From assembly GCA_949710005.1 (NCBI GenBank), contig OX453276.1, positions 17,806,949-17,870,948 on the forward strand: DNA of 64,000 bases, in the 5' to 3' direction. Positions 12,701 through 21,730 of this stretch are shown in pieces. Position numbers and translations under genes: made by a program. Within the stretch, counting starts at the first letter, position 1; every line of letters begins with the position of its first letter. A model generated the notes under the pieces. That model ran no database searches and was not told the origin of the DNA. It was given only the letters and a program-made list of their open reading frames with translations. Origin of the DNA: Ricordea florida (taxonomy: Eukaryota > Cnidaria > Anthozoa > Corallimorpharia > Ricordeidae).

Positions 12701-13643
12701 ATCATCATTATAGTTTTTGGTGCACTGACTTAGTGTCTTTGTTATCATCACACTTTGTAACTGATGATCTATACCACAACTGGTCACAGCAGGTCCATAT
12801 ATATTCGGGGTCGCACTTAAAGGCTGAATCACACTTGCCATCATTAATACAGCAATACATCTCTGTTTTTATGCTTATTAACTTCTTGTTTTTACAATGT
12901 AAATATGATGAGTCACACAACAGTAAGCAAAACAGGTAAGCCTACTTTTCCAACATGTCTACTTCAACACAATCTAGTTCACTTCAAGGTAAATTCGAAA
13001 ATCAATAGACAGAAAACTTTTCATTGTAAAGGCTTGTGGTGTATTGTATATAATATAACGCTTAATACATTTTCTACATGACTTACTCTTTTCGAACCCT
13101 TTAATGACTTTCTTACATTGTAACCTTCATTGTTCTCCGTCATGGCAGGCGCCTCCATATTTACAAGTAAATGTTGACATACTTCTTGGCCGTCCCAATA
13201 CTTCTACAACTCCATTCCTGTTAGAACTAACACTTAAATCAGTAGAAAAGTCCTAAATGCAATGTTTCTTATCCTGGTTGGCCACAGAAGTTCTTCAGTT
13301 TCACATCATGGATTCGTCAATTTATTCTGTTTTCAGTAGTCATTTCCTTCAAGTACTCATTTCGCTCATATAAGTTCTCATTGAAGTGCTCATTTCACTC
13401 TATGAGTTCTCATCAAAGCTTACTACATTAGCAAGAGATTTTCTCATCTTCAGATCACTTTCGAGCAAACTGAAATTCATATACTGCTTGTAATCTTGGG
13501 GGCGGTCAATGTTGGAAGAGCGAATAGTTATCATCTGGTCACGTTTAGCACCTGGCCTAGTAAAAGGCTCATTGAATTCAGTCGCCAAGTTGGCCATTGT
13601 CCTAACTGGAAACAGTTAAATTCCTTTTGATTTTAGTAAGACC
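9736..13643. other. largely gene-free AT-rich stretch
   Basis: No assignable gene in nearly 4 kb. Weak candidates only: a minus-strand exon-like segment at about 11430-11310 (after an acceptor CACACAG, reading GYIFPRVAKNNRCVHPRN), a short Cys-rich minus ORF at 12920-12708, and a 65-codon minus ORF at 13597-13400 beginning MANLATEFNEPFTRPG. None matches a family I know. Confidence 0.4.
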
Positions 13644-13846
13644 GCTAATGAGGCCCTGTTAGTGAGGTTCTTTATGTCTCGCATTTGAGTTTCAAACCTT
13701 TTCACGTCGCAATTTCGGAAGGTTGAAGGTCGCTGTCGTAATTTCCCAAGAGCGGCTTGTCGTTCGTCGCCATTTCAGCTCCTTCATGTCGCCGTTTCAA
13801 GGCCATGTCGCTTGTCGGCATTTACCCCTAACAGGGCCTCGCTAAT
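13644..13846. mobile_element. 191 bp MITE with 13 bp inverted ends and 6 bp TSD
   Basis: Perfect terminal inverted repeats GAGGCCCTGTTAG lie at 13650-13662 and, inverted, at 13828-13840. They are flanked by direct repeats GCTAAT at 13644-13649 and 13841-13846. The 191 bp body holds five or six imperfect copies of a word like GTCGCNATTTC. There is no coding capacity, so movement would need a transposase supplied elsewhere. The 6 bp duplication does not fit piggyBac (TTAA) or PIF/Harbinger (3 bp). Confidence 0.85.
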
Positions 13847-14003
13847 CGTGCTGTTAAGCTACAAAATCATTACAAACTCTGGCAATGGCACGATACACTT
13901 TCAGCATGAACTTTGATCAATAGACTTTGGTGATGGCAATTGTCCTCTTCCTATCGGTGCTCCCGAGTTCTATCCGACTAATTACGAACGGTGTCTACAC
14001 TGG

Positions 14004-14028
14004 AGTGAGTGAGTGAGTGAGTGAGTGA
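14004..14028. repeat. (GTGA)n microsatellite
   Basis: About six uninterrupted units of GTGA/AGTG. Confidence 0.9.
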
Positions 14029-15127
14029 CAATTTGCATATCAGAGTCCCCACAAAAACTCGCAAATACGCTTCGCGTATCCACGAGTTAAAAAGGCTTTA
14101 CTCCGGCCAATACCTTTTTTGTTTATATTATGAATAAGTTATCATGCGCCTTCTCTCGTTCAATTTGGAAATTCAATTTGTACGAGTGAGTTTTCTACTG
14201 AAATGACACTCCCCAAAGCAGCTTGTGGGATTTCAGCTTTTTGAAAAGCTCACTCATGCAAATTTATTCCAATTGAACTCAAAATTGAATGATTACCATT
14301 ACAAATTACCTGGTTCTGATAGGAAAAGGGCCAGTTAAAGTAAAGTGTAACACCAGGGCAAAAAGTGTAACAGCAATGCAAATTGCAAGAATGATTCCCA
14401 AAGTCCAGAAGTTCAGACTGACATTCAAGGTACAGAAACACCTGGAAAATATGGATACCAAAGGGACACCCCAAAGTGTGCTAATTATCTGGGTGTCTGT
14501 ATTAAGCAGGCTCCCAGGGACACATGTCTTATTGCCAAAAAAAGATGTAAAATTGTAAGTTTTATAATTGTAAAATGCCATTAACCCTTTCACTGCCACC
14601 TTACTGATATTGTCGGTGTGGCATTTGCCAGGTTTTTTTTCCATTTGCCTCCCAAAATGAACTGTTGATTTTCAAATGCTAATATCTCTTTACTGTTTCA
14701 GGATAGCAGGATGAAATTTTCAGGGTACTTTGTTCAAGAAGTAAAGATTATTTGTGCATGGTCAAGGGGGGGTTAACGGGTCATGTGACCCTACTCGGGT
14801 TTTGTGGAGTCCTGGCAACCATTCAAAAATTGTCTTCAGATAGTAATTTTCATGAATTTGAGTTTCTTTCTGTGTTTTATTCACCACCTGGGGCTTAAAA
14901 TAATTAAGTGTGTGATTTCAAAAAACAAACTTAGTCATCAAAGAAAATTGTCGCAATAAAATGTACAAACTTACTCATTAGATTAGGGATAAAATTATGC
15001 CAAAAGACAAAGTTGAAAATAATGTCAAATATTTTTTTTACTATTTTTGTTCTTAAGTACCATATAAACTGTCCTTGACTGTGTTTTACTAATTTTTTGC
15101 TAACCATTCAGTCATAATACAATAATC

Positions 15128-16993
15128 TTAAATGATTTCTGGACGTTTTCTGTCCAAAACCAGTGGCAAGAAATTATATTTGGTACTGGCGCAAAGTGTG
15201 ATATCGCTCAAAACAGGGAACAACACACATTGGGATTTCACACTGTTTGCAGTAATAAACTGTTTGAACCCTTTTCGTATTTTTTCTATCAGAGCAAACC
15301 CTGCAGTCCAGTTTTTTTTGGGATTCTCATTTTTCCCCAGAAAGTGCCGACCAGTAAGCCTCATAGGGTCTGGTGTATTTGAGGGACGTCCCTGTTTCTG
15401 CTGGGGTGGCTTCCAGTTTTTCAAAAGCCCATTAACAACAGCCTCCTTGAACTTCTTTGGGGTTACCCTTTTGGTAGGGTTAGCCTTCTTATAAAGAATG
15501 AACCCATTAACTAGAGCAATTTCCCTAACCCGATGGTAAAGTGTGTGGTACCACTTGATACACTTGTGAGGGTACTGATATGTCCCCAACATTTGGTCTA
15601 AAGAATCTACCCCACCCATATTTGAATTGTACCGCTCTGCTATCACTGGCTTTTCAACATTTCGATGTCCACCCTCCCCACCTCTACTTCTAATAGCTTT
15701 ATCTACTGTTAAATTAGTGTCAACAGTGCTTAAAAAGTTGACACGCTTAGTGTCTTGCCATGCACAGGCAACCAAGTTGTCAGACCGCATAAAAACAGGC
15801 AAGTCTCCCTTCTGTAGAGGTAATAATGAAGGAAGCAGTTCTCTTGGCATGTGTTTCCTGTTAACTTTCACAGTCCCACAAGCACCAATGTTCAGTTCCT
15901 CTAACTTTTTGAAGAGAATTGGAGCAGAATAAAAATTATCCAAGTAAACAATGTGGCCCTTGTTTTCGTTGCCTTGAAGTAAAGACAAAACAACCTGTTC
16001 AGTCAGACTGACACCTTGCATTCTGGGGAAAGATGTTTTGCCACTGTAAACCACAGACTTCAAGCAATAGCCACTTTTAGCTTCTGCGAGCACAAATTGC
16101 TTTATGCCCCATCTGGTGGGCTTGGCTGGTAAATACTGTCTGAAAAATAGACGACCCTTGAACTTCACCATGCTTTCATCCAAAGATAAGTCACGCTCTG
16201 GCTGATACCACTGCTCATAAGTTGGGTTCACAATGTCAAAAAGAGGCTGAATTTTAAATAATGGGTTGTAGCCATCTTGTCCCAGGGGAACTTGTTCTTC
16301 AACATTGCTAAAATGCAAAAATGTTTGCAGCAACTCAAACCTGTTCCGTGACATAACGGATGAAAATGGCACAGCTGTGAGCCAGAACCCACTCCAATAA
16401 TCAGCATGTGCAGGTTTTTGGCAAAGTCCCACTGTAATTTCTAATGAAACAAATGCCCTTATTTCACCTGGGGACGTATCACTCCACGCACGAAATCGAG
16501 AGCTTGGTTCAAAGTCAGCAGTTGAATCTAAATACTGACTGGCATACCTGTTTGTCTCAGTTGAAATCAATTCGAATGCTTCATTTGGGAAAAACAGATA
16601 AAAGAAGTCAACTGCTGCGAACTCAGATGTGTCCACAAGGATTCCCGGTCTGGAGGTGAATTTTTGAAGCCACGTGGACTCGAATGGATCGATGTCTTCG
16701 TAGACTTCCCACTTTATTTCGGGCTCACGCACAATAGCTCGCCGATTCCTTCGCTCTCGCGGCAAATTTTCCTCGTCAGCTGACATTTCGATGTCGCTTT
16801 CATGGGAATTTTCCACCCAATCATCTCCATCATTTGCTCTGCTGTTTGAGGAATCATCATCGCTGCTTTCACTTTCGAAATCACTGCTTAACTCATCCCT
16901 TTCCGAGTCAGAATTGAGTAAAACAAGCTCTCTAGTTTCATCAGTGTTATACCATTCCTTTGCGGCCGCCATATTTAAATCCCAAGGTTTCAA
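15128..16993 (-). CDS. piggyBac transposase (DDE), C-terminus shifted out of frame
   Basis: A 621-codon open frame; the start could be 16993 or the second Met at 16972 (MAAAKEWYN). Residues 20-80 are acidic and Ser-rich, as in the N-terminus of piggyBac/PGBD proteins. The DDE_Tnp_1_7 core follows, with the three catalytic Asp regions visible: LDESMVKFKGR, IVYLDNFYSAPILF and GGVDSLDQM. The family normally ends with a Cys-rich zinc-binding domain. Here it is not in the ORF: after NPKKNW the frame runs into unrelated sequence and stops at 15128. The Cys-rich domain is intact in an overlapping frame (15310-15174), so the A8 tract at 15312-15319 is one base off. The catalytic core looks competent; the missing domain would be expected to impair binding to the transposon ends. 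Confidence 0.9.
   Translation of the reverse strand: MKPWDLNMAAAKEWYNTDETRELVLLNSDSERDELSSDFESESSDDDSSNSRANDGDDWVENSHESDIEMSADEENLPRERRNRRAIVREPEIKWEVYEDIDPFESTWLQKFTSRPGILVDTSEFAAVDFFYLFFPNEAFELISTETNRYASQYLDSTADFEPSSRFRAWSDTSPGEIRAFVSLEITVGLCQKPAHADYWSGFWLTAVPFSSVMSRNRFELLQTFLHFSNVEEQVPLGQDGYNPLFKIQPLFDIVNPTYEQWYQPERDLSLDESMVKFKGRLFFRQYLPAKPTRWGIKQFVLAEAKSGYCLKSVVYSGKTSFPRMQGVSLTEQVVLSLLQGNENKGHIVYLDNFYSAPILFKKLEELNIGACGTVKVNRKHMPRELLPSLLPLQKGDLPVFMRSDNLVACAWQDTKRVNFLSTVDTNLTVDKAIRSRGGEGGHRNVEKPVIAERYNSNMGGVDSLDQMLGTYQYPHKCIKWYHTLYHRVREIALVNGFILYKKANPTKRVTPKKFKEAVVNGLLKNWKPPQQKQGRPSNTPDPMRLTGRHFLGKNENPKKNWTAGFALIEKIRKGFKQFITANSVKSQCVLFPVLSDITLCASTKYNFLPLVLDRKRPEII
15174..15311 (-). pseudogene. 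displaced Cys-rich zinc-binding domain of the piggyBac transposase
   Basis: In the frame one base away from the 621-codon ORF, the minus strand reads CRVCSDRKNTK, then YYCKQCEIPMCVVPCFERYH, ending at a stop at 15174-15176. The spacing of Cys pairs and the final C-F-x-x-Y-H are typical of the C-terminal domain of piggyBac transposases. It becomes continuous with the ORF only if the A tract at 15312-15319 has a different length. Confidence 0.85.
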
Positions 16994-18577
16994 AATGATC
17001 GAAAAATTTAAAAATACACGTTCTTGCCACTCTCTTGTTGTTAAAATTTGTCTTTCGTGACACGAACGCTGTCAAAGCACGTGTAAATACAAGAATCAAT
17101 TCAATTGGTCCATTAGAAGGCAAACTGTGATTAGTTTATTACCAGTCTTTTGTTTGGGCGACTAAAGTCGCCGTTGGCAGTGTATGGGTAGGGAGACTAA
17201 AGTCGCCCTTGGCATCGAAAGGGTTAATAGAACAATGTTAATGTCAAAACAACTGTAAATAAGCCCAAAGTGAAGAAAAACTATGGTCTTTCAAATACAC
17301 TATTCAAAATGACATTAATTTTGTCATATTCCAAATGTGCCTCTATTATCATGTACACACACATACACAAGGGAAAAAACTTCTTCAAGTCCGCGTTAAT
17401 GAAAACAAAATGTTATTAAATTCTCTTATTAGCATCTTTAATGGATGGAAAAAAAGGAAAAGTGCGCACATTCAGAAATTCACAAATGGCCTATACAGTG
17501 GAAGGCCTCTGTATTCTCTTGCAACGTTTAGCTTATCTATGCCATTACCCAGCCATGATAACTCAGTTTGGGAGGTCTCCACAGGCGCTCAGTCTAATAG
17601 CCAACAAGGTGATGGATGAGATTTATGAACAGCAAGGGCATCTGCTGACTACCCTTGACCACCTTCACCACCCCTGGCTGACCTGACAGAGACTTAGGGA
17701 AATGGCTGATGCTGTTTATGCGAAGGGTGCTGCACTTCCAAATTGCTGGGGGTTTGTAGATGGCTCTGTAAGTTATGTAGAAACTTTCAAAAAACGGTAG
17801 TTTAGTGTAGTGTGTATTTATATTATTTTGTTTGATTTTACCGTAAAATCTCTAATAAACCCTTTCCCCTCCACTCCCCTTTTTGTAATAATTCAGGCAT
17901 GGCAAAATATTTTTTAAAGAACTGATTTTACTCTTGAGCTTTTAACAGTGCCACAACATTAAACTTGATCGTCTATCATCTAGTAAGTCAGATTTTGCTT
18001 CTTCTCAAGTTTTGACTTTATAGCATTTCTTTAGCATAAATCCAACGCTATGTATATTGTATACAAAATTTATCAAAACTGGCAAGATTTCAGCAGCATG
18101 TTATTTTGACTCTGGAGTTCTAAATAAGCCCCTAATTCCCCCCCTCTTGTACGAGGCACAGAATTAAATAAGCCCCCCCCGGGAAAACATAAAAAGATTA
18201 TTTTGTTTTGTGTTTTTTTTTTTGCAACATGTCAAGCATACCTGCAGACCTTCTCAGGGTCAACACATACTCTACAATGGACACAAGAGAGTACATAGCC
18301 TCAAGTTTGAGCAAGTCTTAGCTGCAAATGGCATAATAGTGCGAATGTTTGGTCCTATTGGTAGGTTAAACTAAATGACTTCATTTGTTTCCAGGCAAAA
18401 CTATCATGTGTTAATAGTTTTGGCAGACTTCACAATTTCCACAGGTTGGGATGGAGTTATAACCCCCTCCCTCCCATCAGACTATCCCCTAAGACTAAAA
18501 AGATGTTCATTTACTTGTTTTCCATCTACAGAAGGAATAATAATATTAATATAATAATAATAATACTAGATTTGTAT

Positions 18578-18604
18578 AGCGCCATATCCATGGCTCATGG
18601 CGCT
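18578..18604 (-). other. LINE 3' stem-loop
   Basis: Inverted repeat AGCGCCAT...ATGGCGCT with an 11 bp loop, next to the terminal microsatellite. In CR1/L2-type elements such 3' structures are thought to be recognised by the element's own reverse transcriptase. Confidence 0.6.
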
Positions 18605-18827
18605 TTACAGTAAAAAATGTTATTAAAAATAAAATTTACATTAAAAATTTACATCAGTGATAAAAAATTACTAACAAATAAAATAGCTAAGCTGTAAAAA
18701 TGAAAGTAAAACTAGGAATCATTGAAACCTTTAAATAAAAACTGACTAACTTAACTAATTAACTAAGTGACTGACTAACTACTAGCTAAACTATCTAATC
18801 TACTAATTAACTAACTAACCAAAAAGT

Positions 18828-20534
18828 CTAGTTATAAAATTTGTTAAAAAGGTATGTTTTTATACAAGTCTTAAAATCTGATAGCGAACCGCTCCCTCTT
18901 ATATTGTTCGGAAGAGAGTTCCATAGGCTAGGTGCTACAAAAGAGAAACACCTATGACCATAGCCTATTAACTTGACAGGTGGTACTTTCAAGAGGTTTT
19001 TAGAGGAGGATCGAAGATTTCTGGTTGGTACATAAGGCTCTAGCAGTTCAGTAATGTAATTAGGGGCCTGGCCGTTGAGCCCTTTATAGGTTAAAAGTAA
19101 AATCTTATAGTTGATGCGCTCGCTTATTGGAAGCCAGTGTAGCTGCTTTAAGACCGGCTTGATATGATCATATTTTCGTGTTCTAGTAACAACGCGAGCC
19201 GCAGCATTCTGGACATTTTGTAGGCGATCTATCAAAAATTTTGGTAGTCCATATAGAAGTGAGTTGGCGTTATCTAGTTTGGAAGTGATGAATGCGTGTA
19301 CTAACTTTTCAGTGTCTGCTAGACTGACTCTTATCCTGCTAATGTTTCTAAAATGGAAAAAACAGGCCTTGCAGGTACTGGTAACATGCTTTTCCAGTGA
19401 CATGTGCTCATCAAAGATGACTCCAATGGTCCTTGCAGAGGTAGATGGCTCGATCTGTGCACCAGACACATCGACTTGGTCTATTAATGGGGGTGGACGG
19501 TGTCGTGCGCTCAAGATCAAAAGCTCCGTCTTTCCTCTGTTTAGTTTCAGCTTATTGCACACCATCCACGAGTCGATCTCAGAAACACATGCTTCTATTT
19601 TAGCTATAGAACCAGGTTGTTCAGCGTAGGTGGGCTTAAATGAGAGGTAGAGCTGGGTGTCATCAGCGTATAGATGGTAGTTAAGTCCGTGCTGTTTGAT
19701 GATGTCCCCGATGGGCGATGTGTATAACAAATACAGGGTTGGCCCTAAAACGGATCCCTGGGGAACACCGTAGCGAAATTCTTTCATCTCTGACTTGGTT
19801 CCGTCAATCATCACAAACTGCTTTCCGTCTTGAAGATAGGATCGAAACCATTTTAGCGCATTTCCTTTCACGCCGTAGCGTTTTTCCATTCTTTCTAGTA
19901 GCAGTTTATGGTCGACGGTATCAAACGCCGCAGACATGTCCAACAGTAGCAGGATAATGCATTTCTGATTATCTATCTCACAGAGAATGTCATTTTGCAC
20001 CCTCAGGAGAGCAGTGTCCGTGCTGTGAAAGCGTTTATATGCTGAAATTAACTTATAGTTTTCATTATTGCGCAGCCATGTCTCAGTCACTGCGAAAATA
20101 TCCACATTATTGTTGACTGCATAATCTTTTATCGCAAGTTCGTTCTTGTTGATCGATCTAGTGTTCAATAAACAGAAGTCGATTGGTATAGTACTATTCT
20201 GCAGATTTTTGTTTGAGCATCTTATGCTGATAAGATTGTGCCAATTCACTCCTCTGGAACAGCAATTTTTGGAGCCAAAGGTGACATTGTGTGACACAGT
20301 GGTGGACGGTGATGCATGGCTGCGTTTAGCTTGCGATGAAACTGTGACCGGTATTGTTCTGTTCACAGAAGGCCTGGGATTTAACTTGTTGAAAGCGGCA
20401 GAGCTGTTGGGATAATAAAAACATGGTCTTTTGTGTCTTTTCATCCTATGCCGCTTTGGTAAATACCTGTGTAGAATATTAGCAGTGATTGCGTAATTAT
20501 CCATCCAGCCGTGTGGTATGCGCGTTTTAAACAA
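18828..20534 (-). CDS. LINE ORF: endonuclease remnant plus reverse transcriptase
   Basis: A 568-codon open frame. The true start is probably the Met at 20801 (MRVRRVNRSCLLLAILVLL, a hydrophobic, signal-like leader); the same frame is interrupted by a single TAA at 20547. Residues about 115-165 keep an APE endonuclease piece (FCLLNTRSINKNE, VTETWL). The sequence then jumps directly to YKRFHSTDTALLRVQND, so most of the endonuclease and the first reverse transcriptase motifs are deleted, but in frame. The palm motifs are present: MSAAFDTVDH, YGVPQGSVLGP and YADDTQLY. The C-terminus is complete (SLWNSLPNNIRGSGSLSDF). Without the endonuclease and fingers it should not be autonomous. Confidence 0.85.
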   Translation of the reverse strand: MFKTRIPHGWMDNYAITANILHRYLPKRHRMKRHKRPCFYYPNSSAAFNKLNPRPSVNRTIPVTVSSQAKRSHASPSTTVSHNVTFGSKNCCSRGVNWHNLISIRCSNKNLQNSTIPIDFCLLNTRSINKNELAIKDYAVNNNVDIFAVTETWLRNNENYKLISAYKRFHSTDTALLRVQNDILCEIDNQKCIILLLLDMSAAFDTVDHKLLLERMEKRYGVKGNALKWFRSYLQDGKQFVMIDGTKSEMKEFRYGVPQGSVLGPTLYLLYTSPIGDIIKQHGLNYHLYADDTQLYLSFKPTYAEQPGSIAKIEACVSEIDSWMVCNKLKLNRGKTELLILSARHRPPPLIDQVDVSGAQIEPSTSARTIGVIFDEHMSLEKHVTSTCKACFFHFRNISRIRVSLADTEKLVHAFITSKLDNANSLLYGLPKFLIDRLQNVQNAAARVVTRTRKYDHIKPVLKQLHWLPISERINYKILLLTYKGLNGQAPNYITELLEPYVPTRNLRSSSKNLLKVPPVKLIGYGHRCFSFVAPSLWNSLPNNIRGSGSLSDFKTCIKTYLFNKFYN

Positions 20535-21494
20535 TACATCATTGCTTTAGTACAAAGTGAAATCAAGGAAATTTTCTTTGTACGAAATTCCGTCACCTTG
20601 AAACCACCAAGTCGCTTGTAGTCCAGAAGTACAATTCCGTATTTCCTGAGTGGATAAATGGCCTTGAGTCTTGAAACTTTCCCACACATGACCTTTTTGG
20701 TTTAGACCATCTGCCAAGTACTTGTATTCCGTAACTGAGCATCTTAAAAGCACTAAAATGGCTAAGAGCAGGCAGCTTCTATTAACACGTCTTACCCTCA
20801 TTACGATGCGAAACAATCCTAAGAAGGCATGATGCAGGCATGCTAAGGATGTCAGGCTTGTAGCAAGACCTGGAGAGGCACTTGTGGGCACCAGATGGCA
20901 CACCCCTATGTGTTTATGGGGACCCAGCCTACCCCCACAGAGTACACTTGCAAATAAGGTTCAAGACTGACTCCCGCTCAAGAGAGGTTCAATCAATCCA
21001 TGTCAGATGTACGGGCGACTGTAGAGTGGTTTTTTGGAGAAATAACCACATACTGGGCATTCACAGATTTCAAGAAGAATCTCAAAATTGGCATGAGTGC
21101 AGTCGGAAAGCAATATTAGGTTGCTACTCTATTAAAAAATGCTCTTGTTTGTTGTTATATTAGCCAGGTGTCCCAGTACTTTGACCTAGCACCCCCAAAA
21201 CTGGAAGAATACTTTCATTAAAAATAAAGATGCTAAGGGAGTACTGGGGATTAGCTATGGAGTGGGGTGGGGGGTGTCAACCAACACGGTAACACCCTTT
21301 GCCTTTTCTGTATAATCAACACTTCTCAAGTACAGTATGCAATAACAGAATTGTAAAAGAATATGTTATTGATGTCTAAGTATGTGACAAAGACAGTCTT
21401 GAAACTTTAAAGGGCTTTGTTGTTCAAAAACACAAGAGCTCAAGAGCTTTTGTTTGTCTTGATAACGTCAGTCAGCTGTTGCAACATCTGCAGC

Positions 21495-21530
21495 ATAAGC
21501 TGTTGTTGCTGCTGTTGCTGTGTTTGCCTT
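21495..21530 (-). other. poly-Gln segment of the Myb-like protein (unit 1)
   Basis: On the minus strand the sequence reads REAELRQTQ followed by seven or eight Gln, then LMLQMLQQLTDVI to a stop near 21435. This is the C-terminal tail of the Myb/SANT-like Harbinger partner, out of frame with its upstream part. Identical copies lie 2,351 and 4,702 bp further on. Confidence 0.6.
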
Positions 21531-21730
21531 AATTCGGCCTCTCTAAGTTGAAGCTCTCTCTCACGAAGCTCCTGCTCAGCCTTTAATTGCTGTGACCTTT
21601 AATATCTGGAGGCTTTCTTGCAAAAATTGCATTGTATCTGCACCTCATCTGCGTGGAGGCTGTGATTCTTCATCACCCCCTGTGGTCTTCCTTTTCTTGG
21701 TTTCTGCAACAGTTTCCATTGCCATCTGCC

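Larger units (their letters stand above)
14585..17223 (-). mobile_element. piggyBac transposon, full length (2,639 bp)
   Basis: The element is bounded by TTAA at 14581-14584 and 17224-17227, the hallmark piggyBac target duplication. The left end starts CCCTTTCACTGCCA and the right end, read inward, starts CCCTTTCGATGCCA: 14 bp imperfect inverted repeats differing at two positions. Subterminal repeats of GACTAAAGTCGCC lie near 17160-17210. The single gene is the transposase on the minus strand. Complete ends and a long open transposase suggest recent insertion. Confidence 0.9.
18536..20815 (-). mobile_element. CR1/L2-like LINE with internal deletion
   Basis: A minus-strand non-LTR retrotransposon inserted in the second intron of the Harbinger transposase. 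The 3' end is marked by an (ATT)n-type tail (18538-18567) and a conserved stem-loop with arms AGCGCCAT (18578-18585) and ATGGCGCT (18597-18604), then a 3' UTR rich in CTAA-like repeats (18700-18825). The ORF runs upstream to about 20801. The 5' end lies close to 20815, abutting Harbinger exon 3. Part of this LINE (from 19541 on) belongs to the tandem triplication. Confidence 0.75.
17435..21221 (+). pseudogene. PIF/Harbinger-type DDE transposase, three exons, split by a LINE (copy 2)
   Basis: Exon 1 (about 17435-17767) reads GLCILLQRLAYLCHYPAMI and, after an in-frame stop at 17683, ADAVYAKGAALPNCWGFVDG, with the first catalytic Asp in VDG, ending at donor GTAAGT. Exon 2 (18237-18360) reads ILYNGHKRVHSLKFEQVLA and IIVRMFGPI and ends at GTAGGT. 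Exon 3 (about 20819-21221) reads RRHDAGMLRMSG, then CVYGDPAYPHRVHLQ, and, after one frameshift near 20985, SMSDVRATVEWFFGEI, ending with PPKLEEYFH. It holds two further stops. The second intron contains an inserted LINE on the opposite strand. Exon borders agree with copy 1 at 6.3 kb. A Myb/SANT-like partner gene lies downstream in the opposite direction, the usual two-gene layout of this superfamily. Exon 3 is repeated in the tandem array. Confidence 0.75.

Noticed and set aside
12708-12920. Small secreted Cys-rich peptide or toxin-like gene
   Set aside because: Cys spacing is irregular, there is no signal peptide, and the frame is short; no family match.
16791-17060. Ser/Leu-rich plus-strand ORF
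   Set aside because: Antisense to the acidic N-terminus of the piggyBac transposase; low-complexity shadow.
20547-20903. 118-codon minus ORF starting MCHLVPTSAS as a separate gene
   Set aside because: The portion from MRVRRV on is in the same frame as the LINE ORF and separated from it by one stop; the first 34 codons are antisense to Harbinger exon 3.
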